NCBI GenBank assembly: GCA_019509685.1
Contig: JAEKLU010000254.1
Coordinates: forward strand, 1-9,970
DNA from: Mesorhizobium sp.
GTDB taxonomy: Bacteria > Pseudomonadota > Alphaproteobacteria > Rhizobiales > Rhizobiaceae
Length of the DNA: 9,970 nucleotides
Reading direction: 5' to 3'
Shown: positions 1 to 6,025 of the stretch, piece by piece
Position numbering within the stretch: the first letter of the stretch is position 1
Layout of the letters: every line of letters starts with the position of its first letter
Translations under genes and position numbers: made by a program
The notes under the pieces: generated by a model
What the model was told of the DNA's origin: nothing
Database searches by the model: none
The model's input: only the letters and a program-made list of their open reading frames with translations

Positions 1-1176
1 GACGCCTTCCAGACCCGGCAGATCGAACATGGTCTCGAGCAGGATGCTTTCGAGGATCGAACCCAGTCCGCGCGCGCCGGTCTTGCGATCGATGGCGCGC
101 TTGGCAATCGCCGACAGTGCGTTCTCGTGGAACGTCAGGTCGACATTCTCCATCTCGAACAGCCGCTGGTACTGCTTGACCAGCGCGTTCTTCGGCACGG
201 TCAGGATCTGGATCAGCGCCGGCTCGTCGAGGTCTTCCAGCGTTGCCAGAACCGGCAGACGGCCGACGAACTCGGGGATCAGGCCGAATTTCAAGAGATC
301 CTCGGGCTCGACCTGGCGGAAGATGTCGCCGGTGCGGCGATCCTCAGGCGAAGCGACAACGGCGCCGAAGCCGATCGACGTCTTGCGGCCACGATCCGAG
401 ATGATCTTGTCCAGCCCGGCGAAGGCGCCGCCGCAGATGAACAGGATGTTGGCGGTGTCGACCTGCAGGAATTCCTGCTGCGGATGCTTGCGGCCGCCCT
501 GCGGCGGCACCGAGGCGACCGTGCCTTCCATGATCTTCAAAAGCGCCTGCTGCACGCCCTCGCCCGACACGTCGCGGGTGATCGAGGGGTTGTCCGACTT
601 GCGCGAGATCTTGTCGATTTCGTCGATATAGACGATGCCGCGCTGGGCGCGCTCGACATTGTAGTCGGCCGATTGCAACAGCTTCAGGATGATGTTTTCA
701 ACGTCCTCGCCGACGTAACCGGCCTCGGTCAGCGTCGTGGCGTCGGCCATGGTGAACGGCACGTCGATGATGCGGGCGAGCGTCTGGGCCAGCAGCGTCT
801 TGCCGCAGCCGGTCGGGCCGATCAGCAGGATGTTCGACTTGGCCAGCTCGACATCGTTGCTCTTGCCGGCATGCGCGAGGCGCTTGTAGTGGTTGTGGAC
901 CGCCACCGACAGCACGCGCTTGGCGTAAGGCTGGCCGATGACATAGTCATCCAGAACTTTCAGGATTTCCTGCGGTGTCGGCACGCCTTCGCGCGACTTC
1001 ACCATCGAGGTTTTGTTTTCCTCGCGGATGATGTCCATGCACAGTTCGACGCATTCGTCGCAGATGAAAACCGTCGGGCCGGCGATCAGCTTGCGGACCT
1101 CGTGCTGGCTTTTGCCGCAAAACGAGCAATAAAGCGTGTTCTTGGAATCACCGCTATTGTTGCCGACCTTGCTCAT
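1..1176 (-). CDS. clpX: ATP-dependent Clp protease ATP-binding subunit ClpX (3' end cut off)
   Basis: AAA+ unfoldase that recognises substrates and feeds them into the ClpP chamber. The visible 392 codons begin [10 protein letters not shown]. The N-terminal zinc-binding domain has Cys17, Cys20, Cys39 and Cys42. Walker A is GPTGCGKT at 120-127, the pore-loop GYVGED is at 153-158 and Walker B IVYIDEID is at 181-188. An RKH loop and a GAR sensor-2 motif follow. The ATG at 1176-1174 is preceded by an AGGA ribosome site. The family is usually about 420-425 residues, so roughly 30 C-terminal residues lie beyond base 1; this is a window edge, not a truncation. It lies downstream of clpP on the same strand with a 297-bp gap, so it may be transcribed both with clpP and from its own promoter. 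Identification is secure. Confidence 0.98.
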   Translation of the reverse strand, partial: MSKVGNNSGDSKNTLYCSFCGKSQHEVRKLIAGPTVFICDECVELCMDIIREENKTSMVKSREGVPTPQEILKVLDDYVIGQPYAKRVLSVAVHNHYKRLAHAGKSNDVELAKSNILLIGPTGCGKTLLAQTLARIIDVPFTMADATTLTEAGYVGEDVENIILKLLQSADYNVERAQRGIVYIDEIDKISRKSDNPSITRDVSGEGVQQALLKIMEGTVASVPPQGGRKHPQQEFLQVDTANILFICGGAFAGLDKIISDRGRKTSIGFGAVVASPEDRRTGDIFRQVEPEDLLKFGLIPEFVGRLPVLATLEDLDEPALIQILTVPKNALVKQYQRLFEMENVDLTFHENALSAIAKRAIDRKTGARGLGSILESILLETMFDLPGLEGV

Positions 1177-1359
1177 TTTCCTGTCCTTTCACCGACGCCC
1201 GCCGATCGCCTGGCTGCAAGAGGCGTCTCACCAATCTACCGCGGGAATCCACCGCCGCCAGTGTCCCGGCTCACACTGCGCATCCCGTACGAAACACAAA
1301 TCAGAAAACGCGGCAATGATTCGCAGCTACCCCCACGCAAAGCTAAGCCGTCGAAAATC

Positions 1360-1387
1360 AACATAGCCTTAACGTAGGCAATCCCAA
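1360..1387 (-). promoter_or_regulatory. possible sigma-70-type promoter for clpX
   Basis: On the minus strand, TTGGGA (1387-1382) and TATGTT (1365-1360) are separated by 16 bp, a reasonable -35/-10 pair. It lies about 185 bp before the clpX ATG, inside the 297-bp clpP-clpX gap. Chance matches of this quality are common, so this is only a candidate. I saw no convincing T-tailed terminator after clpP in this gap. Confidence 0.28.
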
Positions 1388-1473
1388 CGCCCGAGGGAAC
1401 AGCCAAATGTGGCCGAAATGCCGCAAGCCACGCCAAAAGCGCGTTATCCTGCCATCCGGCTGCCAAGGCGCCC

Positions 1474-2103
1474 TTACGTGGCGGCGCCTTCGACCGGTTC
1501 GCGCGACGAGATGACCTTGTCGATCAGGCCGAAATCCTTGGCCTCGTCGGCGGTCATGAAATGATCGCGATCGAGCGTGCGTTCAATCTCTTCGTAGCTC
1601 TTGCCGGTGTGCTTGACATAGACCTCGTTCAAGCGGCGCTTCAGCTTGACGATATCCATCGCATGCCGCTCGATGTCCGAAGCCTGGCCCTGGAAGCCGC
1701 CGGACGGCTGATGGACCATGATGCGGGCGTTCGGCGTGGCAAAGCGCATGTCCTTGTGGCCGGCCGTCAGGAGCAGCGAGCCCATCGAAGCGGCCTGGCC
1801 GATGCAAAGGGTCGAAACCGCCGGCTTGATGAACTGCATGGTGTCGTAGATCGCCATGCCCGAGGTGACCACGCCACCGGGCGAATTGATATAGAGGTTG
1901 ATTTCCTTCTTGGGGTTCTCCGCCTCGAGGAACAAAAGCTGTGCACAAACCAGCGTCGCCATCCCGTCCTCGACCGGACCGGTGATGAAAATGATGCGTT
2001 CCTTCAAGAGGCGCGAGAAGATGTCGTAGGCGCGCTCGCCGCGATTGGTCTGCTCGACCACCATCGGAACGAGGTTCATGTAGGTTTCAACGGGGTTCTT
2101 CAT
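1474..2103 (-). CDS. clpP: ATP-dependent Clp protease proteolytic subunit ClpP
   Basis: Self-compartmentalised serine protease that forms the 14-subunit chamber degrading proteins delivered by ClpX or ClpA in the cytoplasm. The product is 209 residues, normal for the family. The catalytic triad is Ser106 (in GQAASMGS), His131 (in MVHQPSGG) and Asp180 (in LDRDHFM). Glycine-rich NSPGG is at 73-77. The N-terminus ([19 protein letters not shown]) carries the short propeptide region typical of the family before the mature protein. The ATG at 2103 has an AAGGG ribosome site about 8 bases upstream. It is followed by clpX on the same strand, and a candidate heat-shock promoter lies roughly 80-110 bp upstream. 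Identification is secure. Confidence 0.98.
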   Translation of the reverse strand: MKNPVETYMNLVPMVVEQTNRGERAYDIFSRLLKERIIFITGPVEDGMATLVCAQLLFLEAENPKKEINLYINSPGGVVTSGMAIYDTMQFIKPAVSTLCIGQAASMGSLLLTAGHKDMRFATPNARIMVHQPSGGFQGQASDIERHAMDIVKLKRRLNEVYVKHTGKSYEEIERTLDRDHFMTADEAKDFGLIDKVISSREPVEGAAT

Positions 2104-2182
2104 GGACTACCCTTGTTGGAGATGGGATCCCGGCGCCGTGGTACATCAGCAATCGGGCGGAATCGTTCTGGATCGGTTATGA

Positions 2183-2215
2183 CCTAAATAGGATGCCGGC
2201 TCACCCTAGCGCAAG
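2183..2215 (-). promoter_or_regulatory. candidate heat-shock (sigma-32/RpoH) promoter of clpP
   Basis: On the minus strand, CTTG at 2215-2212 is followed after 19 bp by CCTATTTAGG (2192-2183). The latter matches every specified position of the alphaproteobacterial RpoH -10 pattern CYTATnTnnG as I recall it. The same bases also read as a sigma-70-like pair, TTGCGC - 18 bp - TATTTA. The spacing is one or two bases longer than the usual 17-18. Position, about 80 bp before the clpP ATG, and the known heat-shock control of clpP in related bacteria support the call. Confidence 0.45.
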
Positions 2216-2282
2216 GCCGCCTCTCCTAGCCACCTGGTTAAGTGGAATCAAGCGTTGCGGCCGGCGCGACGTGCGCAACTTG

Positions 2283-2328
2283 CCGGGCCGCCGACGGCCC
2301 GGTTGCCGAAGTCCTGCAGCAGGCCTTC
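2283..2328. repeat. pair of adjacent hairpins
   Basis: The first is perfect: CCGGGCCG (2283-2290), loop CCGA, CGGCCCGG (2295-2302). The second is GAAG-T-CCTGC (2308-2317), one-base centre A, GCAGG-C-CTTC (2319-2328), with a single mismatch on each arm. Neither is followed by a T run in either direction, so they are not classical terminators. They could be protein-binding palindromes or structure in a clpP or plus-strand transcript. Confidence 0.5.
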
Positions 2329-2414
2329 GCTTTGGTAGCATTTTCTTAACCGCGCCGCTTAACGACAAGCCTTGAAATCGCTGTCTGGCCGGGGACCTTC
2401 CGCTACACTCCTGC

Positions 2415-2438
2415 GTTGAAAATGCGTCCTTTTTCAAC
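2415..2438 (+). promoter_or_regulatory. leader hairpin before the repeat-protein gene
   Basis: GTTGAAAA (2415-2422), 8-base loop, TTTTCAAC (2431-2438) is a perfect inverted repeat. It lies directly before the GGGGGA ribosome site and the ATG at 2450, and shortly after the -10-like TACACT. Its place suits an operator or a 5' leader structure affecting translation. No regulator can be named. Confidence 0.45.
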
Positions 2439-2449
2439 GGGGGAATGTC

Positions 2450-3037
2450 ATGATCCGCAAAAGCACCACATCCCTGGCAGTCATAGCGATGCTTGCGGCG
2501 GTTTCCGAAACCGCCGCCGGCGGCCGCGCGCTCGAATGCTACGAACCCGTGCACAGGCCGGCGCTCTACGACACCGTATATGAAGACGTGATGCTGAGCC
2601 CGGGCGGCCAAATGGTCGATTACGACGCGGCGATCTACGGCACCTACCAGAGCGTGGAGCAGATTGCGCCGCCGCGCGTGACCTATGAGACGGTGCCGGC
2701 GGAGACGCGCACGGTGTACCATACGGTCAGGGTCGACGATGGCGGTTATGCCTGGGAGTGGCGCGTCATCCACGGCCGCAAGGTGCTTTGCAAAGTGTGG
2801 CGCAAGGCCCGCTATGCGCGCGTTGCCGAAATCGTGGTGGTCAGACCCGAACGCGTGCACCGTGTCGTGCAGCCGGCGGAATATGAAAGCGTCGCCCGCG
2901 AAGTGCAGGTGCGGCCGCAACAAGTGCGGATCCGCGAAATCCCACCCTCATATGGGACGGTGGCGCGCCGGGTGGTGGTGCGGGAAGGCTCAACCAGCTG
3001 GCGCCGGGTGCATATCCCGCGGCACTGCCAGGACTAA
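2450..3037 (+). CDS. secreted hypothetical protein with repeated P-x3-[ST]V-x3-V motif
   Basis: I do not recognise a named family. The 195-residue product starts with basic residues and a hydrophobic stretch (about 6-23, ending ETAAGG), consistent with a Sec signal peptide and a periplasmic or surface location. A 13-residue pattern, P-[AP]-x3-[ST]-V-x3-V-x-[VL], recurs at 37-49, 83-95, 142-154 and 165-177. Two of these are followed by a Gly/Trp-rich stretch ending in Cys (Trp102, Trp104, Cys114; Trp184, Cys193), so the protein may be built from two diverged units. The only other cysteine is Cys30. The mature part is rich in Val, Arg and Tyr and strongly basic. The start is set by a GGGGGA ribosome site 5-10 bases before the ATG and by the signal peptide. 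It stands alone between divergent clpP and convergent DUF3126. Coding status is well supported; function is unknown. Confidence 0.85.
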   Translation: MIRKSTTSLAVIAMLAAVSETAAGGRALECYEPVHRPALYDTVYEDVMLSPGGQMVDYDAAIYGTYQSVEQIAPPRVTYETVPAETRTVYHTVRVDDGGYAWEWRVIHGRKVLCKVWRKARYARVAEIVVVRPERVHRVVQPAEYESVAREVQVRPQQVRIREIPPSYGTVARRVVVREGSTSWRRVHIPRHCQD

Positions 3038-3089
3038 CCGGCATTTCGCCGGTCAGAGGCGGCCGGGCGGCGAAGTGCACGCCCTGGCC
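3037..3089. terminator. convergent-gene hairpins, possible bidirectional terminator
   Basis: Directly after the stop codon of the plus-strand gene is ACCGGC-ATTTC-GCCGGT (3037-3053). A larger GC-rich stem, GGCCGGGCG (3061-3069) with CGCCC-T-GGCC (3080-3089), follows with one bulged base. There is no T run after either. The location between convergent genes suits a termination region, but this is weak. Confidence 0.35.
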
Positions 3090-3104
3090 GGAACCGAAGC
3101 CTGA

Positions 3105-3308
3105 TTAAGCCAGATCGACGTCGAGGATCGCCATCGAGAAATTGTAGTCGCCGTCGTCCTCGTCCTTGAACACGAGGCCCAGGAATTCGTCGCCGATATA
3201 GACCTCGGCCGAGTCTTCCTTGCGCGGGCGCGCTTTGATCTCGAGCCTGGGATTCTGGAAGACGCGCTTGAAATAGGCGTCCAGCTTTCTGATTTCGTCA
3301 GGCTTCAA
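3105..3308 (-). CDS. DUF3126 family protein
   Basis: A 67-residue acidic protein beginning KPDEIRKLDAYFKR after the start residue and ending MAILDVDLA. It matches the DUF3126 family of small alphaproteobacterial proteins as I recall it; function is unknown. The N-terminal helix (DEIRKLDAYFKRVF) followed by alternating charged and hydrophobic strands (EVYIGDEFLGLVF) suggests a compact alpha-beta fold with no signal or membrane segment. The start is TTG at 3308-3306, with GGAG 7-8 bases upstream. No in-frame ATG exists between this TTG and the upstream stop. It lies 147 bp downstream of cysE on the same strand, a neighbourhood I recall from related genomes, and could be transcribed with it. Confidence 0.87.
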   Translation of the reverse strand: MKPDEIRKLDAYFKRVFQNPRLEIKARPRKEDSAEVYIGDEFLGLVFKDEDDGDYNFSMAILDVDLA

Positions 3309-3422
3309 AAGACTTCTCCGAGATGTCGGTCTGTTCGTTGGAACGCGCTTCTGACACGCAGACGATGGCTATGTAAAGGCAAGCTGGCAGCATTAACACG
3401 TGGCAGGCAGCACCTGGACCGA

Positions 3423-3437
3423 CGGCCCGGACGGCCG
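3423..3437 (-). terminator. GC hairpin after cysE
   Basis: CGGCC-CGGAC-GGCCG is a five-pair stem 19 bases past the cysE stop, between cysE and the DUF3126 gene. It is short and has no T run, so it is at best an attenuating structure or transcript-end stabiliser. Confidence 0.2.
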
Positions 3438-3455
3438 CAGCCGGCGACAAATTGC

Positions 3456-4304
3456 TCAGATGTCGAAGCTGACCACGTGGTCCATGGTCTGCGACGGCAG
3501 GAGCTGGTCCATCTGCCGCGAAGGCTGGTCGCAGCCGGTTTCTCCCACAACCCGCGCCGGCACGCCGGCGACGGTTTTGTTGTGCGGCACGGGCGACAGC
3601 ACGACCGAACCGGCGGCGATCTTGGAGCAATGGCCGATCTCGATGTTGCCGAGGATCTTGGCGCCGGCGCCGATCAGCACGCCACGGCGGATCTTCGGAT
3701 GACGATCGCCATTGGCCTTGCCGGTACCGCCCAGCGTCACGCCGTGCAGGATCGACACGTCATCCTCGATGACCGCCGTCTGGCCGACGACGAGGCCGGT
3801 GGCGTGATCGAGGAAAATGCCCTTGCCGATGCGGGCGGCCGGGTTGATGTCGGTCTGGAATACCGAGGAGGAGCGGCTCTGCAGATAGAGCGCGAAATCG
3901 CGGCGGCCATGATTCCACAGCCAATGCGCCAGGCGGTGGGTCTGGATGGCGTGAAAACCCTTGAAATAGAGCACCGGCATGATGAAGCGGTCGCAGGCCG
4001 GGTCGCGGTCGTAATAAGCCTGGATGTCGACGCGCACCGTCGTGCTCCACTCCGGATCGTCGTCCAGCATCGCCTTGAAGGTCTGGCGGATGAGGTCTGA
4101 GCCGACGTCCTGATGCGCCAGGCGCTCGGCCAGCCGGTGAATCACGGCCTGTTCCAGGCTCTCCTGGTTGAGGATCGTGGAATAGAGGAACGCCGCGAGC
4201 AGCGGATCGCGGTTCACCGCTTCCATCGCTTCATCGCGGATCGAACGCCAGATCGGGTCGACCGGCTGCACCATGCTGGGGCGGGCAATCGTAATGCTGT
4301 TCAT
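3456..4304 (-). CDS. cysE: serine O-acetyltransferase CysE
   Basis: Transfers acetyl from acetyl-CoA to L-serine, giving O-acetylserine, the first step of cysteine synthesis. The 282-residue product has the N-terminal helical domain (about 16-145), then the left-handed beta-helix of hexapeptide repeats (about 150-250). Active-site residues line up with the E. coli enzyme at a constant offset: Asp101 (RDPA), Asp166-His167 (FLDHATG) and His202 (GDRHPKIR). The C-terminal tail ends in Asp-Ile; a terminal isoleucine is what docks into the cysteine synthase CysK active site, so complex formation and feedback control by cysteine are likely. I chose the ATG at 4304, with GGAGAG upstream, over an in-frame GTG at 4340 that lacks a ribosome site. 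Confidence 0.96.
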   Translation of the reverse strand: MNSITIARPSMVQPVDPIWRSIRDEAMEAVNRDPLLAAFLYSTILNQESLEQAVIHRLAERLAHQDVGSDLIRQTFKAMLDDDPEWSTTVRVDIQAYYDRDPACDRFIMPVLYFKGFHAIQTHRLAHWLWNHGRRDFALYLQSRSSSVFQTDINPAARIGKGIFLDHATGLVVGQTAVIEDDVSILHGVTLGGTGKANGDRHPKIRRGVLIGAGAKILGNIEIGHCSKIAAGSVVLSPVPHNKTVAGVPARVVGETGCDQPSRQMDQLLPSQTMDHVVSFDI

Positions 4305-4335
4305 CGACGCTCTCCGGCCTCGCTCATTATCCGGC

Positions 4336-4366
4336 GGCACATATAAGCCAAATCATAGCACGGTTG
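4336..4366 (-). promoter_or_regulatory. possible cysE promoter
   Basis: On the minus strand an AT-rich stretch holds TTCAAC, then 16-17 bp, then TTATAT/TATATG, ending about 35 bp before the cysE ATG. A TATGAT hexamer lies between them. Several overlapping registers are possible and none is strong. It is the only AT-rich block upstream of cysE. Confidence 0.3.
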
Positions 4367-4499
4367 AACTCAATTTTCCTTAAGTAGCTGTTCAAATGGA
4401 CATGGTTCACGCGGAATCAAGCGACAATGGAAAACGAACCCTTGATCACCGGGGCGCCGGAAAACGCCGGCCCTGCCCGCTGACAAGGCCTCACCGGCC

Positions 4500-5129
4500 T
4501 CAGGTCGGCAGCGTCGTTCCCGCCTGCTCCGCGACCATATAGGCGGCATACCAATCCGGCCAGTTGTGGTCATGCTGCCCGCCATTGCGCTTTTCATGCT
4601 CGCCATGCGCCGCGGCTGCTCTGCGCAGCGCGGCCGCAAGCTCCGAGGATGACGTGAAAATCGTGTCGTGCGCTTCGACGCGCCCCGGCAGGCGCTGCGT
4701 GATCTCCTGCAGCAGCCAACCATTGCCGTCCGGGTCGCTGAATGTGACGAACGAGGAATAGCTGTTGCCATCGGGGTGCCGGCCTTTGATCGGCGGCTGA
4801 CCCGGGCCGTTACGGTGGAAGACGTCGCTTGCCGCGACGCCCCGCGCCACGAGTTCCGCGCGCGCTGCTTCAATATCGGACACGATCAGATAAAGCACTT
4901 TCGCCGAACCGGGGGCGGCCGATGTCAGGCCCGTGCCGAAATGGATCGAACATGGTGAACCCGGCGGCGTGAACTGCACGACCCGAAACGCATCGCCGAC
5001 CACGAAGTCGGCGTCGAGCCTCCAGCCCAGACCAGCGTAAAAGCCCTTGGACCGGTCGACATCCGATACAGGAATGACGACGGCCTCCAATTTCATGTCG
5101 ATCATGCCAGGTTTGGTTCCGCTGGTCAT
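4500..5129 (-). CDS. VOC (glyoxalase/bleomycin-resistance) family protein with C-terminal extension
   Basis: A 209-residue cytoplasmic protein. Residues 12-143 form a vicinal-oxygen-chelate domain: beta strand KLEAVVIPVSDVDRSKGFY, a second half starting near KVLYLIVSDIE (77-87), and the hallmark DPDGNGWLLQE (132-142). Candidate metal ligands His63 and Glu142 are present, but the usual first ligand position (Val18/Ile19 region) is not His or Gln, so the metal site may be incomplete. Residues 145-209 are an Ala-rich helical tail with HGEHEKRNG and WPDWYAAYMVAEQ, seen in a subset of VOC proteins as I recall. Substrate is not predictable. The ATG at 5129 has a strong AAGGAG site 6 bases upstream. 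It is divergent from the HD-domain gene. Confidence 0.88.
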   Translation of the reverse strand: MTSGTKPGMIDMKLEAVVIPVSDVDRSKGFYAGLGWRLDADFVVGDAFRVVQFTPPGSPCSIHFGTGLTSAAPGSAKVLYLIVSDIEAARAELVARGVAASDVFHRNGPGQPPIKGRHPDGNSYSSFVTFSDPDGNGWLLQEITQRLPGRVEAHDTIFTSSSELAAALRRAAAAHGEHEKRNGGQHDHNWPDWYAAYMVAEQAGTTLPT

Positions 5130-5261
5130 GTCACGCTCCTTGCATTAGGTGTCGGCGATACCTTCCCTCCACCGCGCATTTTGGTCAATCGGGCACATAG
5201 GCTCTTGAAGCCGACGGCGACTTGCGCTGTCTTGCCCCCCAGCCACCCGGAAAAATTCGTC

Positions 5262-5861
5262 ATGGAAAAAGAACCGCTGCTGGACGATGCGCTGAAAAGC
5301 GAGCTTTCCTTGGCTTATCAGGCCGCGGACCGTCACTACCACAACCTTGCCCATATCAAAGCCATGCTGGCGCTGGCCGACGAATACCGGGGCCTGCTCG
5401 ATGATCCGGACGCCTTCGAGGCGGCGGTCTGGTTGCATGACGCCATCTATGACAGCCGCGCCAAGAACAATGAGGCGAAAAGCGCTGAGCTGGCCGCGGA
5501 AAGGCTGGCCGGGCGCGCAAGTTCCGGGCGCCTGGCCCGCATCGTCGCGATGATCAACGCCACCGCGACGCATCAGCTGCCTGCTCTGGAAGACAAGAAA
5601 GCGCTCAACGATGCGGCGCTCCTGCTCGATATGGACCTGGCCATCCTTGGCGCCGAACCTGAGGCGTTCGATACCTATGAGCAAGCGGTCCGGCGTGAAT
5701 ATGGCTGGGTCGAGGAGCCGCTGTGGCGCGCCGGACGCGCGGCTGTCCTGAAGACGTTCCTCGCGCGCCCGCATATTTTCTACACGAAACCGTTTCGCGA
5801 TCGGTTCGAGGCGCGCGCCAGGGAAAATCTAGGCCGCTCCCTGCAAGCGCTGCAAGGCTAG
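5262..5861 (+). CDS. predicted HD-superfamily metal-dependent phosphohydrolase (COG4339-like)
   Basis: A 199-residue cytoplasmic protein. The motif RHYHNLAHI (24-32) with His27 and His31, the HD pair in WLHDAIYD (His59-Asp60), the NNEAKSA segment (69-75), His104 and the acidic LLLDMDLAILG (120-130) form the metal-site pattern of the COG4339 group of HD proteins. Members are probably phosphohydrolases; the substrate is unknown. A conserved Y-x3-VRREY stretch (about 142-150) and an aromatic tail (IFYTKPFRDRFEARAREN) complete the match. I chose the ATG at 5262. A TTG at 5181 in the same frame would add 27 residues of low-complexity, non-family sequence. The ribosome site is weak (GGAA about 9 bases upstream). 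The gene is divergent from the VOC gene and followed by a repeat-rich leader of the ureohydrolase. Confidence 0.88.
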   Translation: MEKEPLLDDALKSELSLAYQAADRHYHNLAHIKAMLALADEYRGLLDDPDAFEAAVWLHDAIYDSRAKNNEAKSAELAAERLAGRASSGRLARIVAMINATATHQLPALEDKKALNDAALLLDMDLAILGAEPEAFDTYEQAVRREYGWVEEPLWRAGRAAVLKTFLARPHIFYTKPFRDRFEARARENLGRSLQALQG

Positions 5862-5868
5862 GTCCGAC

Positions 5869-5891
5869 AGGCCCACTGTCCCGTCGGGCCT
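5869..5891 (+). terminator. possible terminator hairpin after the HD-domain gene
   Basis: AGGCCC (5869-5874) pairs with GGGCCT (5886-5891), beginning 8 bases after the stop codon. An alternative pairing (GACAG with CTGTC) overlaps it. The bases after it are TGCCCCTATG, not a T run, so efficient intrinsic termination is doubtful. Confidence 0.3.
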
Positions 5892-5930
5892 TGCCCCTAT
5901 GTCTTAATTCCATGTCCTGCGATCACGAGA

Positions 5931-5973
5931 GCAATTCCAGGAAAAGTGTGAGCGGTTTTCCGTCCGGAATTGC
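5931..5973. repeat. short palindromic intergenic repeat (RIME-like), copy 1
   Basis: GCAATTCC (5931-5938) pairs perfectly with GGAATTGC (5966-5973). Inside, GGAAAA (5940-5945) pairs with TTTTCC (5956-5961), leaving a 10-base loop. The core with GTGTGA and CGGTTTTC resembles the intergenic palindromic repeats widespread in rhizobial genomes (RIME type), recalled rather than searched. It resembles the second copy at 8961-9013. It lies in the leader of the ureohydrolase gene. Confidence 0.7.
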
Positions 5974-5989
5974 TTCAAACAAAGAGATA

Positions 5990-6008
5990 GAGCGGCCGCT
6001 AGCCGCTC
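5990..6008 (+). promoter_or_regulatory. perfect 7-bp hairpin next to the ureohydrolase start
   Basis: GAGCGGC (5990-5996), loop CGCTA, GCCGCTC (6002-6008). It ends 17 bases before the ATG at 6026 and directly abuts the AGGGA stretch that is one of two possible ribosome sites. It may form with the preceding repeat a structured leader. It is unclear whether it regulates or is just the edge of the repeat insertion. Confidence 0.45.
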
Positions 6009-6025
6009 AGGGATGACCGAGACCC

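Larger units (their letters stand above)
2104..2449. other. divergent intergenic region clpP / repeat-protein gene
   Basis: This 346-bp stretch has no gene that I can support. It holds the candidate clpP promoter near its left end, two adjacent hairpins at 2283-2328 in the middle, and the leader of the plus-strand gene at the right, with a TACACT -10-like hexamer at 2404-2409 and a hairpin at 2415-2438. No good -35 partner for TACACT is visible (CTGTCT at 2381-2386 is weak). Three CTTAAC/GTTAAG hexamers occur at 2237-2242, 2345-2350 and 2358-2363; their meaning is unknown. Confidence 0.7.

Noticed and set aside
127..1377. Long plus-strand open frame of 416 codons
   Set aside because: It lies opposite clpX, whose domains are unmistakable; the product is a low-complexity Arg/Asp/Leu-rich shadow typical of high-GC antisense frames.
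1177..1473. Search for a small gene in the clpP-clpX gap
   Set aside because: Short frames exist on both strands but have no ribosome site or family likeness; the gap is better explained as control sequence.
1561..2187. Plus-strand frame of 208 codons opposite clpP
   Set aside because: Antisense shadow of clpP with no domain or ribosome site.
2345..2363. Possible CtrA site (two TTAA boxes)
   Set aside because: The spacing is TTAA-N9-TTAA, while the CtrA pattern needs N7.
2201..2923. Minus-strand frame of 240 codons across the clpP divergent region and the repeat-protein gene
   Set aside because: His/Arg-rich shadow composition; the plus-strand gene has a signal peptide, ribosome site and internal repeats.
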